Part shown: positions 54,632 through 61,654 of the stretch, piece after piece | Numbering within the stretch: the first letter of the stretch is position 1 | How the letters are laid out: each line of letters begins with the position of its first letter | Position numbers and translations under genes: made by a program | Notes under the pieces: model-generated | Database searches by the model: none | What the model was told of the DNA's origin: nothing | The model's input: only the letters and a program-made list of their open reading frames with translations | DNA from: Cryomorphaceae bacterium | GTDB lineage: Bacteria; Bacteroidota; Bacteroidia; Flavobacteriales; Schleiferiaceae | NCBI GenBank assembly: GCA_024639785.1 | Contig: JAHEGI010000003.1 | Coordinates: 113,698-177,697, forward strand | Direction: 5' to 3' | DNA: 64,000 nt

Positions 54632-56413
54632 ATGCTTAAAAAACTAACTCTCAGTGCATTATTGTTCTTTGGAGCCTTTGCGATGAACGCGCAAACGGTC
54701 ATTTTGAACGTAATGAACCCCTCCACCATCGCTGGTTTGTACGACCACACAAACCAAGGCGACGGCTCTGCATGGGGACTTGCTAATCTTCTGAATCCAG
54801 CGGATGCGGTATTGGATACCCTAATCATGATGGACGATGGAGACACGACGACGAACAACAGCTATGGATACAATTTTCCGAACAGTCGTTGTGGATGTGA
54901 CTCCGCAGGCGTGATGAACTCGAATGTGGATTTTGAAGGGAAAATTGTTTTGATTTCTCGCGGCGGCTGCCAGTTTGGTGCGAAGGCATACTTTGCCCAA
55001 TTGCGCGGTGCGGTTGGAGTTATCATTTACAACGCTTTCTTAGATTCCGACCCTTCAGGAGGATTAATCAACATGGCCGGCGGTGACTATGGTATGAATG
55101 TCACGATTCCCGTGGCCTTTGTTGCCAATGGGGATGGCCAAATTTTCAAAGCTCAGGTAGACGCAGGTACCCCCGTAGTTGCCTTCTTGGGTGCGAAAGT
55201 GGGCGCATTTGCCAATGACCTCGCGATGACCTCAGACAAAGTGCTTTCGCCAAACCAAATGGCTCGTCCGCAGTTGATTTCTTCTGACTCGACCGCGTAC
55301 TCGGTAGATCTTGGCTTCTGGATGCGCAATGATGGTTCGAGCAACCAAACTGCAGCCTATGCAAGCGCCGAAGTCACGTACAATGGTAGCACCGTCTATA
55401 GCAATAGCACAAATAGCTTTGGTTTAAACATTGGCGACTCTAGCTATATCTCCTTCCCTCCTTTCCAGCAGAACTCCTATCCAAATGGTGAATATGTATT
55501 CACGTACATGGTGGGAATCACGGGCGGGACGGATGACTTCCCTGCGGACAATGAAATCAGCTACACGGTTCGCATGAATGATGGTATTTATTCATACGCA
55601 CGTGTGGATGCCGACTTCCAGCCATTGGACAACAATTCTGTACGTCCAAGCTCTTTCTCTTATTGGGCTCCCGCGGTGCACTTCTATCACAAAGATGCTT
55701 CCGCCATGACCCTTGATGGGGTGAAATTTGCGGCCTACATGACCAACGGTGATTCCATCACTGGTCGCGCGGTCGACATTGCTGTGTATGAATGGGATGA
55801 TTTCTTCTTTGGATTGAATGACCCAGGAATCAGCACCAGCACCTTGTCCAATACACCATTGCTTCTAGAATCGTATATGTTCTTGGATGAATACCAAGAT
55901 TCAGCGGTAACGCACATGTTCCAAACGCCTTTGGAAATGGACAACTACCAGCGTTATGTGGTCGCAGTAGTTTCTGCGAATACAGACATGTACATCAACT
56001 TCTCTCGTGACCCAGCCTACACGTTCAATGACCAGCAGTCTACGGCGCAGCCTGTGGATCTGTTGATGGTGGATGGCACGTGGAGCGAGAACGGATGGGA
56101 CGGTTATGTACCGACGATTCAGTTGATCATGAGTGAGAACAACATCTCTGTCGATGAAACGGCTGTTGAGATCAAGCCTTACCCCGTGCCCGCCGCTCAC
56201 ATTTTGAATGTGCCCATGGTAAACATGGTGAACGAAGGCAGCTTGCATGTGTATGACATGGCCGGCAACATGGTCTTGAGCCAAGACGAACTCCAAAAAG
56301 ACGGTAACGTTTTGAAAGTAGACGTCAGCGCCCTTCCCTCTGCCACCTATCTCTTCCACATTCAATCCGTGGATGGGAAAGAGTCTAAATTCAATGTTGT
56401 GGTAGGTCGTTAA
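54632..56413 (+). CDS. Secreted protein with PA domain and type IX sorting tail
   Basis: A 593-residue exported protein. The signal peptide ends AMNAQ. A protease-associated (PA) domain follows (VDFEGKIVLISRGGCQFGAKA, GVIIYNA, VAFVANGDGQIF). Then come large beta-sandwich regions without a peptidase catalytic motif, and a type A sorting domain (PYPVPAAHILNVP, LHVYDMAGNMVLS, LPSATYLFHIQS). PA domains usually sit in proteases or bind ligands; here the partner is unknown. A TAACTTGG element near 54593 may be its promoter and a strong hairpin ends the transcript. Confidence 0.85.
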   Translation: MLKKLTLSALLFFGAFAMNAQTVILNVMNPSTIAGLYDHTNQGDGSAWGLANLLNPADAVLDTLIMMDDGDTTTNNSYGYNFPNSRCGCDSAGVMNSNVDFEGKIVLISRGGCQFGAKAYFAQLRGAVGVIIYNAFLDSDPSGGLINMAGGDYGMNVTIPVAFVANGDGQIFKAQVDAGTPVVAFLGAKVGAFANDLAMTSDKVLSPNQMARPQLISSDSTAYSVDLGFWMRNDGSSNQTAAYASAEVTYNGSTVYSNSTNSFGLNIGDSSYISFPPFQQNSYPNGEYVFTYMVGITGGTDDFPADNEISYTVRMNDGIYSYARVDADFQPLDNNSVRPSSFSYWAPAVHFYHKDASAMTLDGVKFAAYMTNGDSITGRAVDIAVYEWDDFFFGLNDPGISTSTLSNTPLLLESYMFLDEYQDSAVTHMFQTPLEMDNYQRYVVAVVSANTDMYINFSRDPAYTFNDQQSTAQPVDLLMVDGTWSENGWDGYVPTIQLIMSENNISVDETAVEIKPYPVPAAHILNVPMVNMVNEGSLHVYDMAGNMVLSQDELQKDGNVLKVDVSALPSATYLFHIQSVDGKESKFNVVVGR

Positions 56414-56434
56414 TTCTTCCTTCCCTGATCTCAG

Positions 56435-56464
56435 AGCGCCCGGGTTTTCCCGGGCGCTTTTTTT
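56435..56464 (+). terminator. Terminator after the PA-domain protein gene
   Basis: AGCGCCCGGG (56435-56444), loop TTTT, CCCGGGCGCT (56449-56458), T-run. Confidence 0.9.
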
Positions 56465-56500
56465 ATGCCTACCAACGGATCAAGGCTGTACCTTCAAAGC

Positions 56501-56947
56501 ATGTCTAAAGCACTTCTTCCCCTCTTCCTGTTTTGTGCGTGTTGGAGCGCTCAAGCTCAACTCAGCCTATCCATGCATACACGCGTGGGCGGAGCCTTGG
56601 ATTTCGCTAGTTCCAATGAAATTGGGCTTAATGTGGACCTGGGTAAAAAGAACTATGCAAGTGCCCGAATCGCCATGACGCGCTACACGGATTGGTTTTC
56701 AGGCGATGTGAATAGACCACAAATCAGTCCTATACTTGGATTGGGCAAAGTGTTTTCCCTCACGCAGCGTATCGCCTTAGGGGGTGAACTTGACCTCCGC
56801 TGGAATGATCGAGCCACCCAGGGCCCTGGGCTAGGACCCGTCGCCCTTATTCTCTTTGCTCCAATCCGTCTCAGTCCAAATTGGAAACTTCAAGTGAGCA
56901 CGGGAATACCTTACCACGCCGGTATCGGTGCGGTGTATCAACTTTAG
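56501..56947 (+). CDS. Small exported beta-barrel-like protein, unknown function
   Basis: A 148-residue protein with a signal peptide (MSKALLPLFLFCACWSAQAQ). The mature part alternates polar and hydrophobic residues in short strands (IGLNVDLGKK, ARIAMTRYTDWFSG, LGGELDLRW, GIPYHAGIGAVYQL), suggesting a small outer-membrane barrel. I do not recognise the family. It ends 4 bp inside the SoxB-like gene's 3' end (convergent). Confidence 0.65.
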   Translation: MSKALLPLFLFCACWSAQAQLSLSMHTRVGGALDFASSNEIGLNVDLGKKNYASARIAMTRYTDWFSGDVNRPQISPILGLGKVFSLTQRIALGGELDLRWNDRATQGPGLGPVALILFAPIRLSPNWKLQVSTGIPYHAGIGAVYQL

Positions 56948-58638
56948 ACAAATTGATAATCGACCCCTGACACCTGTGTAAGAAGGGTTTGAGGGGCGTC
57001 GAGCACCTTGGCTGCTTGAGGAGGTGTAGGCGTCACAGGACTATTCGCTGCGAGGTATTCTTTAATTACTTCGTGTAAAGTGAAATCCTTGGTTACCGCA
57101 TTTTGAACCCCCTTGATTCGGCAGAGAATATCATCAGGATCTCCATCGCGTTCACAAGCGGACAGGGTATACATGCGCGATAGCTCAATGGGTTCGCCGT
57201 GAATGAGGGCCTTTTTGACGCGCTGCCCCTTTGGAGCAAAGGCTTCAAACTCAATGGTCATCCCTTGGAATTTGATTACCCAGCCGCCAAAACGTTCGGC
57301 TGCTTCTTTGGCAAACACATTATTCAACTCCTTTTCGAGCCATTTTTTTATTTGAGCTCCATTCGCTTGGGCTATACGGACATTGGAATCCACCGGCAGC
57401 ATGTCGTAGAGATACCCCGCCGTGATTGGAATATGACCTGTTTCGTCCGGAGTCGTTCGGGGCGGGCAGAATCGGAAGCCGTTAGAAAGGACGACGTCTA
57501 CTTCTTTTAGTTTCCAATGCAAGGCATTGAGGATCATGGTATCCATAGGATTCTCAATCACGAAATAGCGGTACAGCGGCAAGGTGCTATACCCAACAAT
57601 CGTCTCGATCTCTTCATGGAATGGCGCCTCGTTTTCTTGAATAATCGCTGCCATTTTTGCATCTGCAGGATATTGCTCTGCGTTTACCTCATCCAGCGTG
57701 TACGTGTCCTCGACCAATTCACCATTTTCGAAACGCATTTCTAAACGCCCCACAAAAGAGCCAAACGCACCAGGTTCAACTACTTTGGCGTAGGCACATT
57801 GAATAGGCACACGCACGCGCTCATGGGTGTCCCCACCAAAAATGTAATCAACGCCTTCACAGACGGCTAAATTGGCTAGGGCGATCTGCTGGGACAGCCC
57901 CATGTGGGCAATGATGATGACCGCGGCACATTGCTCCTGGTTGCGCAGTACATCCACATAGTGTGCGGTGTTTTCTTCGGGCTTGGAGTACAGGATGCCC
58001 TTCGAATAGTTCGGAGACTGGCGGACGGGGACTAGGTGGTCGGTATACCCCAAGAAGCCAATTTTGACGCCATTGACTGTCCAGATATGGTATGGAGGGA
58101 AAATAAGCTCACCGCGCGCTCCATCCCCCGCATCGTGGTACATGTTTGCACACACTTTCGGTGCGTGCAACGAACCTAAGAGCTCCTGCATGGCTTTTTT
58201 GTAGTAAACCACTTCCCAGTTTCCTGGCAAGTAGAGGTCATAGCCTAGGGCATTCAAAATAGGCACCATGGCCTTTCCAGTCGTTTTTACGCTGAGCTCA
58301 GAGCCTTGGAACATATCCCCGGTGTCCATTAAAAAGCTGTGCGCATGTTTTGCACGTTCTTGCTTCAGATAGGTGGCCAAATGCGCGTACCCTCCCGTCT
58401 TTCGGTAGACGGCTTGATCATTTTCCCAAAAGAGCTCATCATGCGGATGCACTTGACAGTGCACATCCGTAGTTTGCAGAATGGTCACCGTGGCATTACC
58501 ACTCCCATCTCCAGAATCTCCTGATTCGCTCCCCTGCTCATTGGCAGGGACTTCATCGGACATTAGCATTTGCACGCCTTTGAATGCGGCGACCGAGCCA
58601 AGGGCGCCAGCGCCTAGTAAAAAGGATCTACGTTTCAT
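56944..58638 (-). CDS. SoxB-like / 5'-nucleotidase-family metallohydrolase, Tat-exported
   Basis: A 564-residue periplasmic metallophosphoesterase-fold protein. A twin-arginine signal (KRRSFLLGAGALG) targets it for folded export; an acidic Gly/Ser linker follows. Metal motifs: TTDVH (D58, H60), DTGDMFQGS (D105, D108), GNWE (N140, W141, E142), AHMG (H245) and GDTHE (D270, H272). In typical 5'-nucleotidases the last two read GNHE/D and GHTH. The tryptophan in GNWE and the overall match to SoxB, the sulfate thiol hydrolase of thiosulfate oxidation, favour a SoxB-like role; the GDTH change alters one metal ligand. Last gene of the sulfur unit. A nucleotidase role remains possible. Confidence 0.65.
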   Translation of the reverse strand: MKRRSFLLGAGALGSVAAFKGVQMLMSDEVPANEQGSESGDSGDGSGNATVTILQTTDVHCQVHPHDELFWENDQAVYRKTGGYAHLATYLKQERAKHAHSFLMDTGDMFQGSELSVKTTGKAMVPILNALGYDLYLPGNWEVVYYKKAMQELLGSLHAPKVCANMYHDAGDGARGELIFPPYHIWTVNGVKIGFLGYTDHLVPVRQSPNYSKGILYSKPEENTAHYVDVLRNQEQCAAVIIIAHMGLSQQIALANLAVCEGVDYIFGGDTHERVRVPIQCAYAKVVEPGAFGSFVGRLEMRFENGELVEDTYTLDEVNAEQYPADAKMAAIIQENEAPFHEEIETIVGYSTLPLYRYFVIENPMDTMILNALHWKLKEVDVVLSNGFRFCPPRTTPDETGHIPITAGYLYDMLPVDSNVRIAQANGAQIKKWLEKELNNVFAKEAAERFGGWVIKFQGMTIEFEAFAPKGQRVKKALIHGEPIELSRMYTLSACERDGDPDDILCRIKGVQNAVTKDFTLHEVIKEYLAANSPVTPTPPQAAKVLDAPQTLLTQVSGVDYQFV

Positions 58639-58668
58639 AAGATAGAGGGAGTTGCGTTCGTATCAGTA

Positions 58669-59757
58669 TTAATTCGCGCCTGTAGCCAGCGCTTCGAGTT
58701 TGGCTTTAATTGGACCAAAGGGACCAAATTTGTGTTGTGCTTCGGAGAAGCCATCCGCATACGGACCGAAGGGGTGATCATAGGGTTTCTTGGCAATGTC
58801 TGGCCAATCTTGGGAAAGATCCTTGCCCGGGCGCGGTTGGGTATTTACCCAGGCAGCCACATCCCAAGCCTCTTCATCCGTCAGTTCGGGGTCATCATGA
58901 TTGATGCCTAACGGCATGTTCCACTTGACATATTTCGCAAAGTTGGACATGCGGTAGAGCCCCGCACCTTGGTTGTAGGATAGCGGGCCCCATAAAGGCG
59001 GATAGGTATAGACTCCATTCGGATCTTTTAACCCTTGACCATCCGCTTGGTGGCATGAAACACATTTATCCACATAGACGGATTCGCCATGAATTGGATC
59101 CAACGGTCGATTGAGAAAGGCCAAATCTTTGAAACCTGAACCAGGCGGCTTTTCCCCTTTTGGCACATCCTTCCCCAGGAATTGGATATAGGCCGCCATG
59201 GCTTGCATTTCTTTCGAGTCGACGGCAAGGGCTTGTCCATTCAAACTCCGTTCAAAACAATCGTTGATTCGCTTGTATACGTCTTCTACTTGACCGGAGC
59301 GAGCGCGTAACTTGGGATACGTAGCAGCGACCCGAGAGTAGTTGTTTCCAAACACTTTTGTGCCTGCCTCCAAGTGGCAGTTTTGGCAATTCAAGCCATT
59401 CGTTTTGTTGGCTTCGATTGAACCGTTCGGACCAAAATATTGAGCGGTATGTGCTACCAATTCTCTTCCATACCGGAGCTGTAATTTTTGTCCCTCATCA
59501 TTCAGCGACTCAATGTCTGGTGCTACCCAGTAACGGACCTCCGCCTGATTGGTACTCAGGGTGCTTGCTATCGACTCACTGGGTTGAGGCTTCGCCGTTA
59601 GCCATTCTGACCACCACGTGGCAGGTTGGGTAAAATACCCGATGTACAGGAATAGCAAGAGAATAAAAAGAACCAAAAAGCTAACAAGACCCCAAAATTG
59701 CCTGAACAATTTCACGTGGACAGCGTCCATCTGCCTATGAGGATCCTGCGAGTTCAT
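58669..59757 (-). CDS. tsdA: Membrane-anchored di-haem cytochrome c, TsdA-like thiosulfate dehydrogenase
   Basis: A 362-residue protein with one N-terminal membrane segment (about 22-42) and a periplasmic part with two haem sites: CQNCH (124-128) and CVSCH (232-236). It shows features of thiosulfate dehydrogenase TsdA, which couples two thiosulfates to tetrathionate: NGLNCQNCHLEAG, a cysteine at 167 (RINDCFERS) in the place of the unusual axial Cys ligand of haem 1, and the KWNMPLG motif (M281) for haem 2, with YPPLWGPLSYNQGAG. It begins directly after the stop of the upstream transport gene. A generic di-haem cytochrome is the alternative. Confidence 0.8.
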   Translation of the reverse strand: MNSQDPHRQMDAVHVKLFRQFWGLVSFLVLFILLLFLYIGYFTQPATWWSEWLTAKPQPSESIASTLSTNQAEVRYWVAPDIESLNDEGQKLQLRYGRELVAHTAQYFGPNGSIEANKTNGLNCQNCHLEAGTKVFGNNYSRVAATYPKLRARSGQVEDVYKRINDCFERSLNGQALAVDSKEMQAMAAYIQFLGKDVPKGEKPPGSGFKDLAFLNRPLDPIHGESVYVDKCVSCHQADGQGLKDPNGVYTYPPLWGPLSYNQGAGLYRMSNFAKYVKWNMPLGINHDDPELTDEEAWDVAAWVNTQPRPGKDLSQDWPDIAKKPYDHPFGPYADGFSEAQHKFGPFGPIKAKLEALATGAN

Positions 59758-60171
59758 CTAGTGAGGCAGCTTATTGCGTAAAATGCCATAGCAATACGTC
59801 CCGAAGACGGCAAAGAGCAGCACGATGGACATCGAAGAAATACCGTAGCCAATATTAACCACAATAGGACCTGGACACGCACCACTTAACGCCCAGCCTA
59901 ATCCAAAAATAGTTCCACCCAAAAGCGACTTAATCATCTGGGGTTCTTTTGGCGCAAATTCGATGGGATTGCCTTGGATGTCCTTCAATTGAAATTTTTT
60001 AATCAAAAAGACCCCAAGGACCCCGAGACAAACGGCCGTCCCGATAATACCATACATATGAAAAGACTGGAAGCGAAACATTTCTTGGATTCGATACCAA
60101 GAAAGCGCTTGCGATTGCGCCATGACGATACCGAAGATCGTCCCGGCCACTAAGTATTTGAAGAATTTCAT
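59758..60171 (-). CDS. Half-size YeeE/YedE thiosulfate-transport protein (DUF6691 type)
   Basis: A 137-residue inner-membrane protein with about four hydrophobic segments. It carries the SGACPGPIVVNIGYG motif with C99, corresponding to one of the conserved cysteines that bind thiosulfate in full-length YeeE/TsuA. It follows its partner half by 12 bp and touches tsdA. The two halves together should equal one transporter; direction of transport is not proven. Confidence 0.85.
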   Translation of the reverse strand: MKFFKYLVAGTIFGIVMAQSQALSWYRIQEMFRFQSFHMYGIIGTAVCLGVLGVFLIKKFQLKDIQGNPIEFAPKEPQMIKSLLGGTIFGLGWALSGACPGPIVVNIGYGISSMSIVLLFAVFGTYCYGILRNKLPH

Positions 60172-60183
60172 AAGTCTAGCGGT

Positions 60184-60738
60184 TTAATAGATGTATGGGA
60201 AGATGAGGTGCGTCATCAGCAAGCCTCCGATAAAAAAGCCAATCACCGCTACCAAAGAGGGTAATTGAAGGTTGGAAAGGCCAGAAATGGCATGTCCGGA
60301 GGTACATCCACCCGCATAGCGCGTTCCAAAGCCAACCAAGAATCCTCCCACAGCAAGCACTAAAAAACCTTTCAGAGTCAATACCGCTTCCCATGAAAAC
60401 ACTTCCGATGGCTGCAAATCTGTAGGAGCGGCGAATCCCAAGGCAGCCAAATCCAATTTGGTAGCTTCCGAAAGGTCAATGGCCTCACCGCCATGCATGA
60501 AAGCATAGGAAATGAACCCACCGATCGCAGCCCCAACTAAGAAGGTGAGGTTCCATGTGTTCTCCCGCCAATCAAAATCGAAGAACTTTACATTTCGACC
60601 AAAGGTCATGGCGCAAATCGTCCTCAAATTGGAAGAAAAACCGAAAGATTTACCGAAAAAGATCAGGGCAAACATTATGACCGAAATCATGGCTCCTGAA
60701 AACCACCAGGGCCATGGATTGAGTAAAAAGTCCATCAT
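60184..60738 (-). CDS. Half-size YeeE/YedE family thiosulfate-transport protein
   Basis: A 184-residue inner-membrane protein with four to five hydrophobic segments and the signature GTRYAGGCTSGHAISGLSN with C145, the thiosulfate-relay cysteine of the YeeE/YedE family. It is the first gene of the unit yeeE half 1, yeeE half 2, tsdA, soxB-like. A Crp/Fnr-type palindrome lies 57 bp upstream of its ATG. A second ATG follows the first directly (MMDF); either may be used. Confidence 0.88.
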   Translation of the reverse strand: MMDFLLNPWPWWFSGAMISVIMFALIFFGKSFGFSSNLRTICAMTFGRNVKFFDFDWRENTWNLTFLVGAAIGGFISYAFMHGGEAIDLSEATKLDLAALGFAAPTDLQPSEVFSWEAVLTLKGFLVLAVGGFLVGFGTRYAGGCTSGHAISGLSNLQLPSLVAVIGFFIGGLLMTHLIFPYIY

Positions 60739-60766
60739 TTGAGCGTTGATTTATGTTTAGGTCTGT

Positions 60767-60774
60767 CTAAGATA
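60767..60774 (-). promoter_or_regulatory. -7 element of the sulfur unit
   Basis: The minus strand reads TATCTTAG, one mismatch to TAnnTTTG. It is centred 32 bp downstream of the palindrome at 60795-60810. Confidence 0.45.
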
Positions 60775-60794
60775 CTCTTGAATGGAGCAGACAA

Positions 60795-60810
60795 TGTGAT
60801 GCGTGTCACA
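60795..60810. promoter_or_regulatory. Crp/Fnr-type operator upstream of the sulfur unit
   Basis: TGTGATGCGTGTCACA, a perfect TGTGA-N6-TCACA palindrome, the classical Crp-family half-sites. It touches the stop codon of the methyltransferase gene. Its distance to the predicted -7 element fits a class II activator site near -40. Confidence 0.65.
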
Positions 60811-61443
60811 TCACAAATTCCCACGGAGTTTCAGCTGAACAAACGTAAAATGCTGTTCTTTTCCTGTAGGAGTGCGATGAATTAAATCCTCTGACTGGAC
60901 GAGTTCATGGGTTCGAGAAAACAATGCCGAAAGCGTGGATGCATCGTAGCGCTTCACCGCGAGGCCACTGCATTGGTCGGGCGCATCCAGGCCAAAAGTG
61001 CCTAGGACTACATGCGCCGGTGCCATTTTTTCAACCAGCTCCACATAGGTCTCTATGTCTGTCTTTTCCGTCATGAAATGGAACACGGCCCGATCATGCC
61101 AAAGTTGGACTTGCTTTTCCGGCTTATAATCCAACACATTGCAAACCCGATACGAGATGTTTTGGCGCGCTTCCTCCGACTTCAGTTCAAGCTTAGCTTG
61201 CGCCAAGGAGCGTATCGAAATATCAAAAACCTCCACTTGAAGATGCCCCGAATCCACTAACTGTTCGGCCAAGGCACTACGTCCCCCTCCGCAATCCACA
61301 ATCAAATCTTTGGGATCGAGCTTCAACTTTTGGATCCAATCTAAGCTCGGCTGGGGTGACGTTTGGGTCCATGAAACTTGATTCGCGGGCTTGGTTTCAT
61401 AGATGTGTTCCCAGTGCTCTCTTAAAGTGATAGAATTTGCCAT
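60811..61443 (-). CDS. Class I SAM-dependent methyltransferase
   Basis: A 210-residue methyltransferase. The SAM loop LIVDCGGGRSALAEQL is at about residue 46-61, followed by an acidic residue in VEVFDIS and the family-specific LWHDRAVFHFMTEK and CSGLAVKRYDAS segments, which mark a widespread small subgroup. Its substrate is unknown; thiol or sulfide S-methylation would fit the sulfur neighbours but is only a guess. It is the first gene upstream of the sulfur unit on the same strand, with its own operator and a -7 element 4 nt before the ATG. Confidence 0.85.
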   Translation of the reverse strand: MANSITLREHWEHIYETKPANQVSWTQTSPQPSLDWIQKLKLDPKDLIVDCGGGRSALAEQLVDSGHLQVEVFDISIRSLAQAKLELKSEEARQNISYRVCNVLDYKPEKQVQLWHDRAVFHFMTEKTDIETYVELVEKMAPAHVVLGTFGLDAPDQCSGLAVKRYDASTLSALFSRTHELVQSEDLIHRTPTGKEQHFTFVQLKLRGNL

Positions 61444-61447
61444 GACT

Positions 61448-61455
61448 CAAACATC
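61448..61455 (-). promoter_or_regulatory. -7 element, leaderless, of the methyltransferase gene
   Basis: The minus strand reads GATGTTTG, one mismatch to TAnnTTTG, 4 nt before the ATG. It is centred 33 bp from the palindrome at 61477-61492. Confidence 0.45.
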
Positions 61456-61476
61456 GTGATTTTAGATTTAATCAAG

Positions 61477-61492
61477 CGTGATGCAGGTCACT
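61477..61492. promoter_or_regulatory. Crp/Fnr-type operator upstream of the methyltransferase gene
   Basis: CGTGATGCAGGTCACT, a GTGA-N6-TCAC palindrome. It shares GTGATGC and GTCAC with the site at 60795-60810, and has the same spacing to its -7 element. Confidence 0.6.
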
Positions 61493-61654
61493 CATGCCAA
61501 AGGGGGAGCTCACACAATGTACTTGCACGATTCAGAATGGCATGGGCTTGAAATCAAACGGGAGGTACCTCCGAATCCGTAAACAGGGACCGAAGCAATG
61601 GATCGTAGCGATCACCATGGAATTTGGCCCTCGGCGCCTGGGTAAAGACGTGGG
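61493..61654. other. Non-coding stretch with a short protein-like frame
   Basis: A minus-strand frame open for about 39 codons up to a TGA near 61552 encodes RAKFHGDRYDPLLRSLFTD among other residues, without a start codon. It may be a gene remnant or chance. A perfect 12-bp palindrome GGAGGTACCTCC lies near 61561-61572. No supported gene. Confidence 0.25.

Noticed and set aside
61561..61572. Perfect palindrome GGAGGTACCTCC as an operator
   Set aside because: A single copy in the window with no promoter beside it; too little to support a regulatory call.
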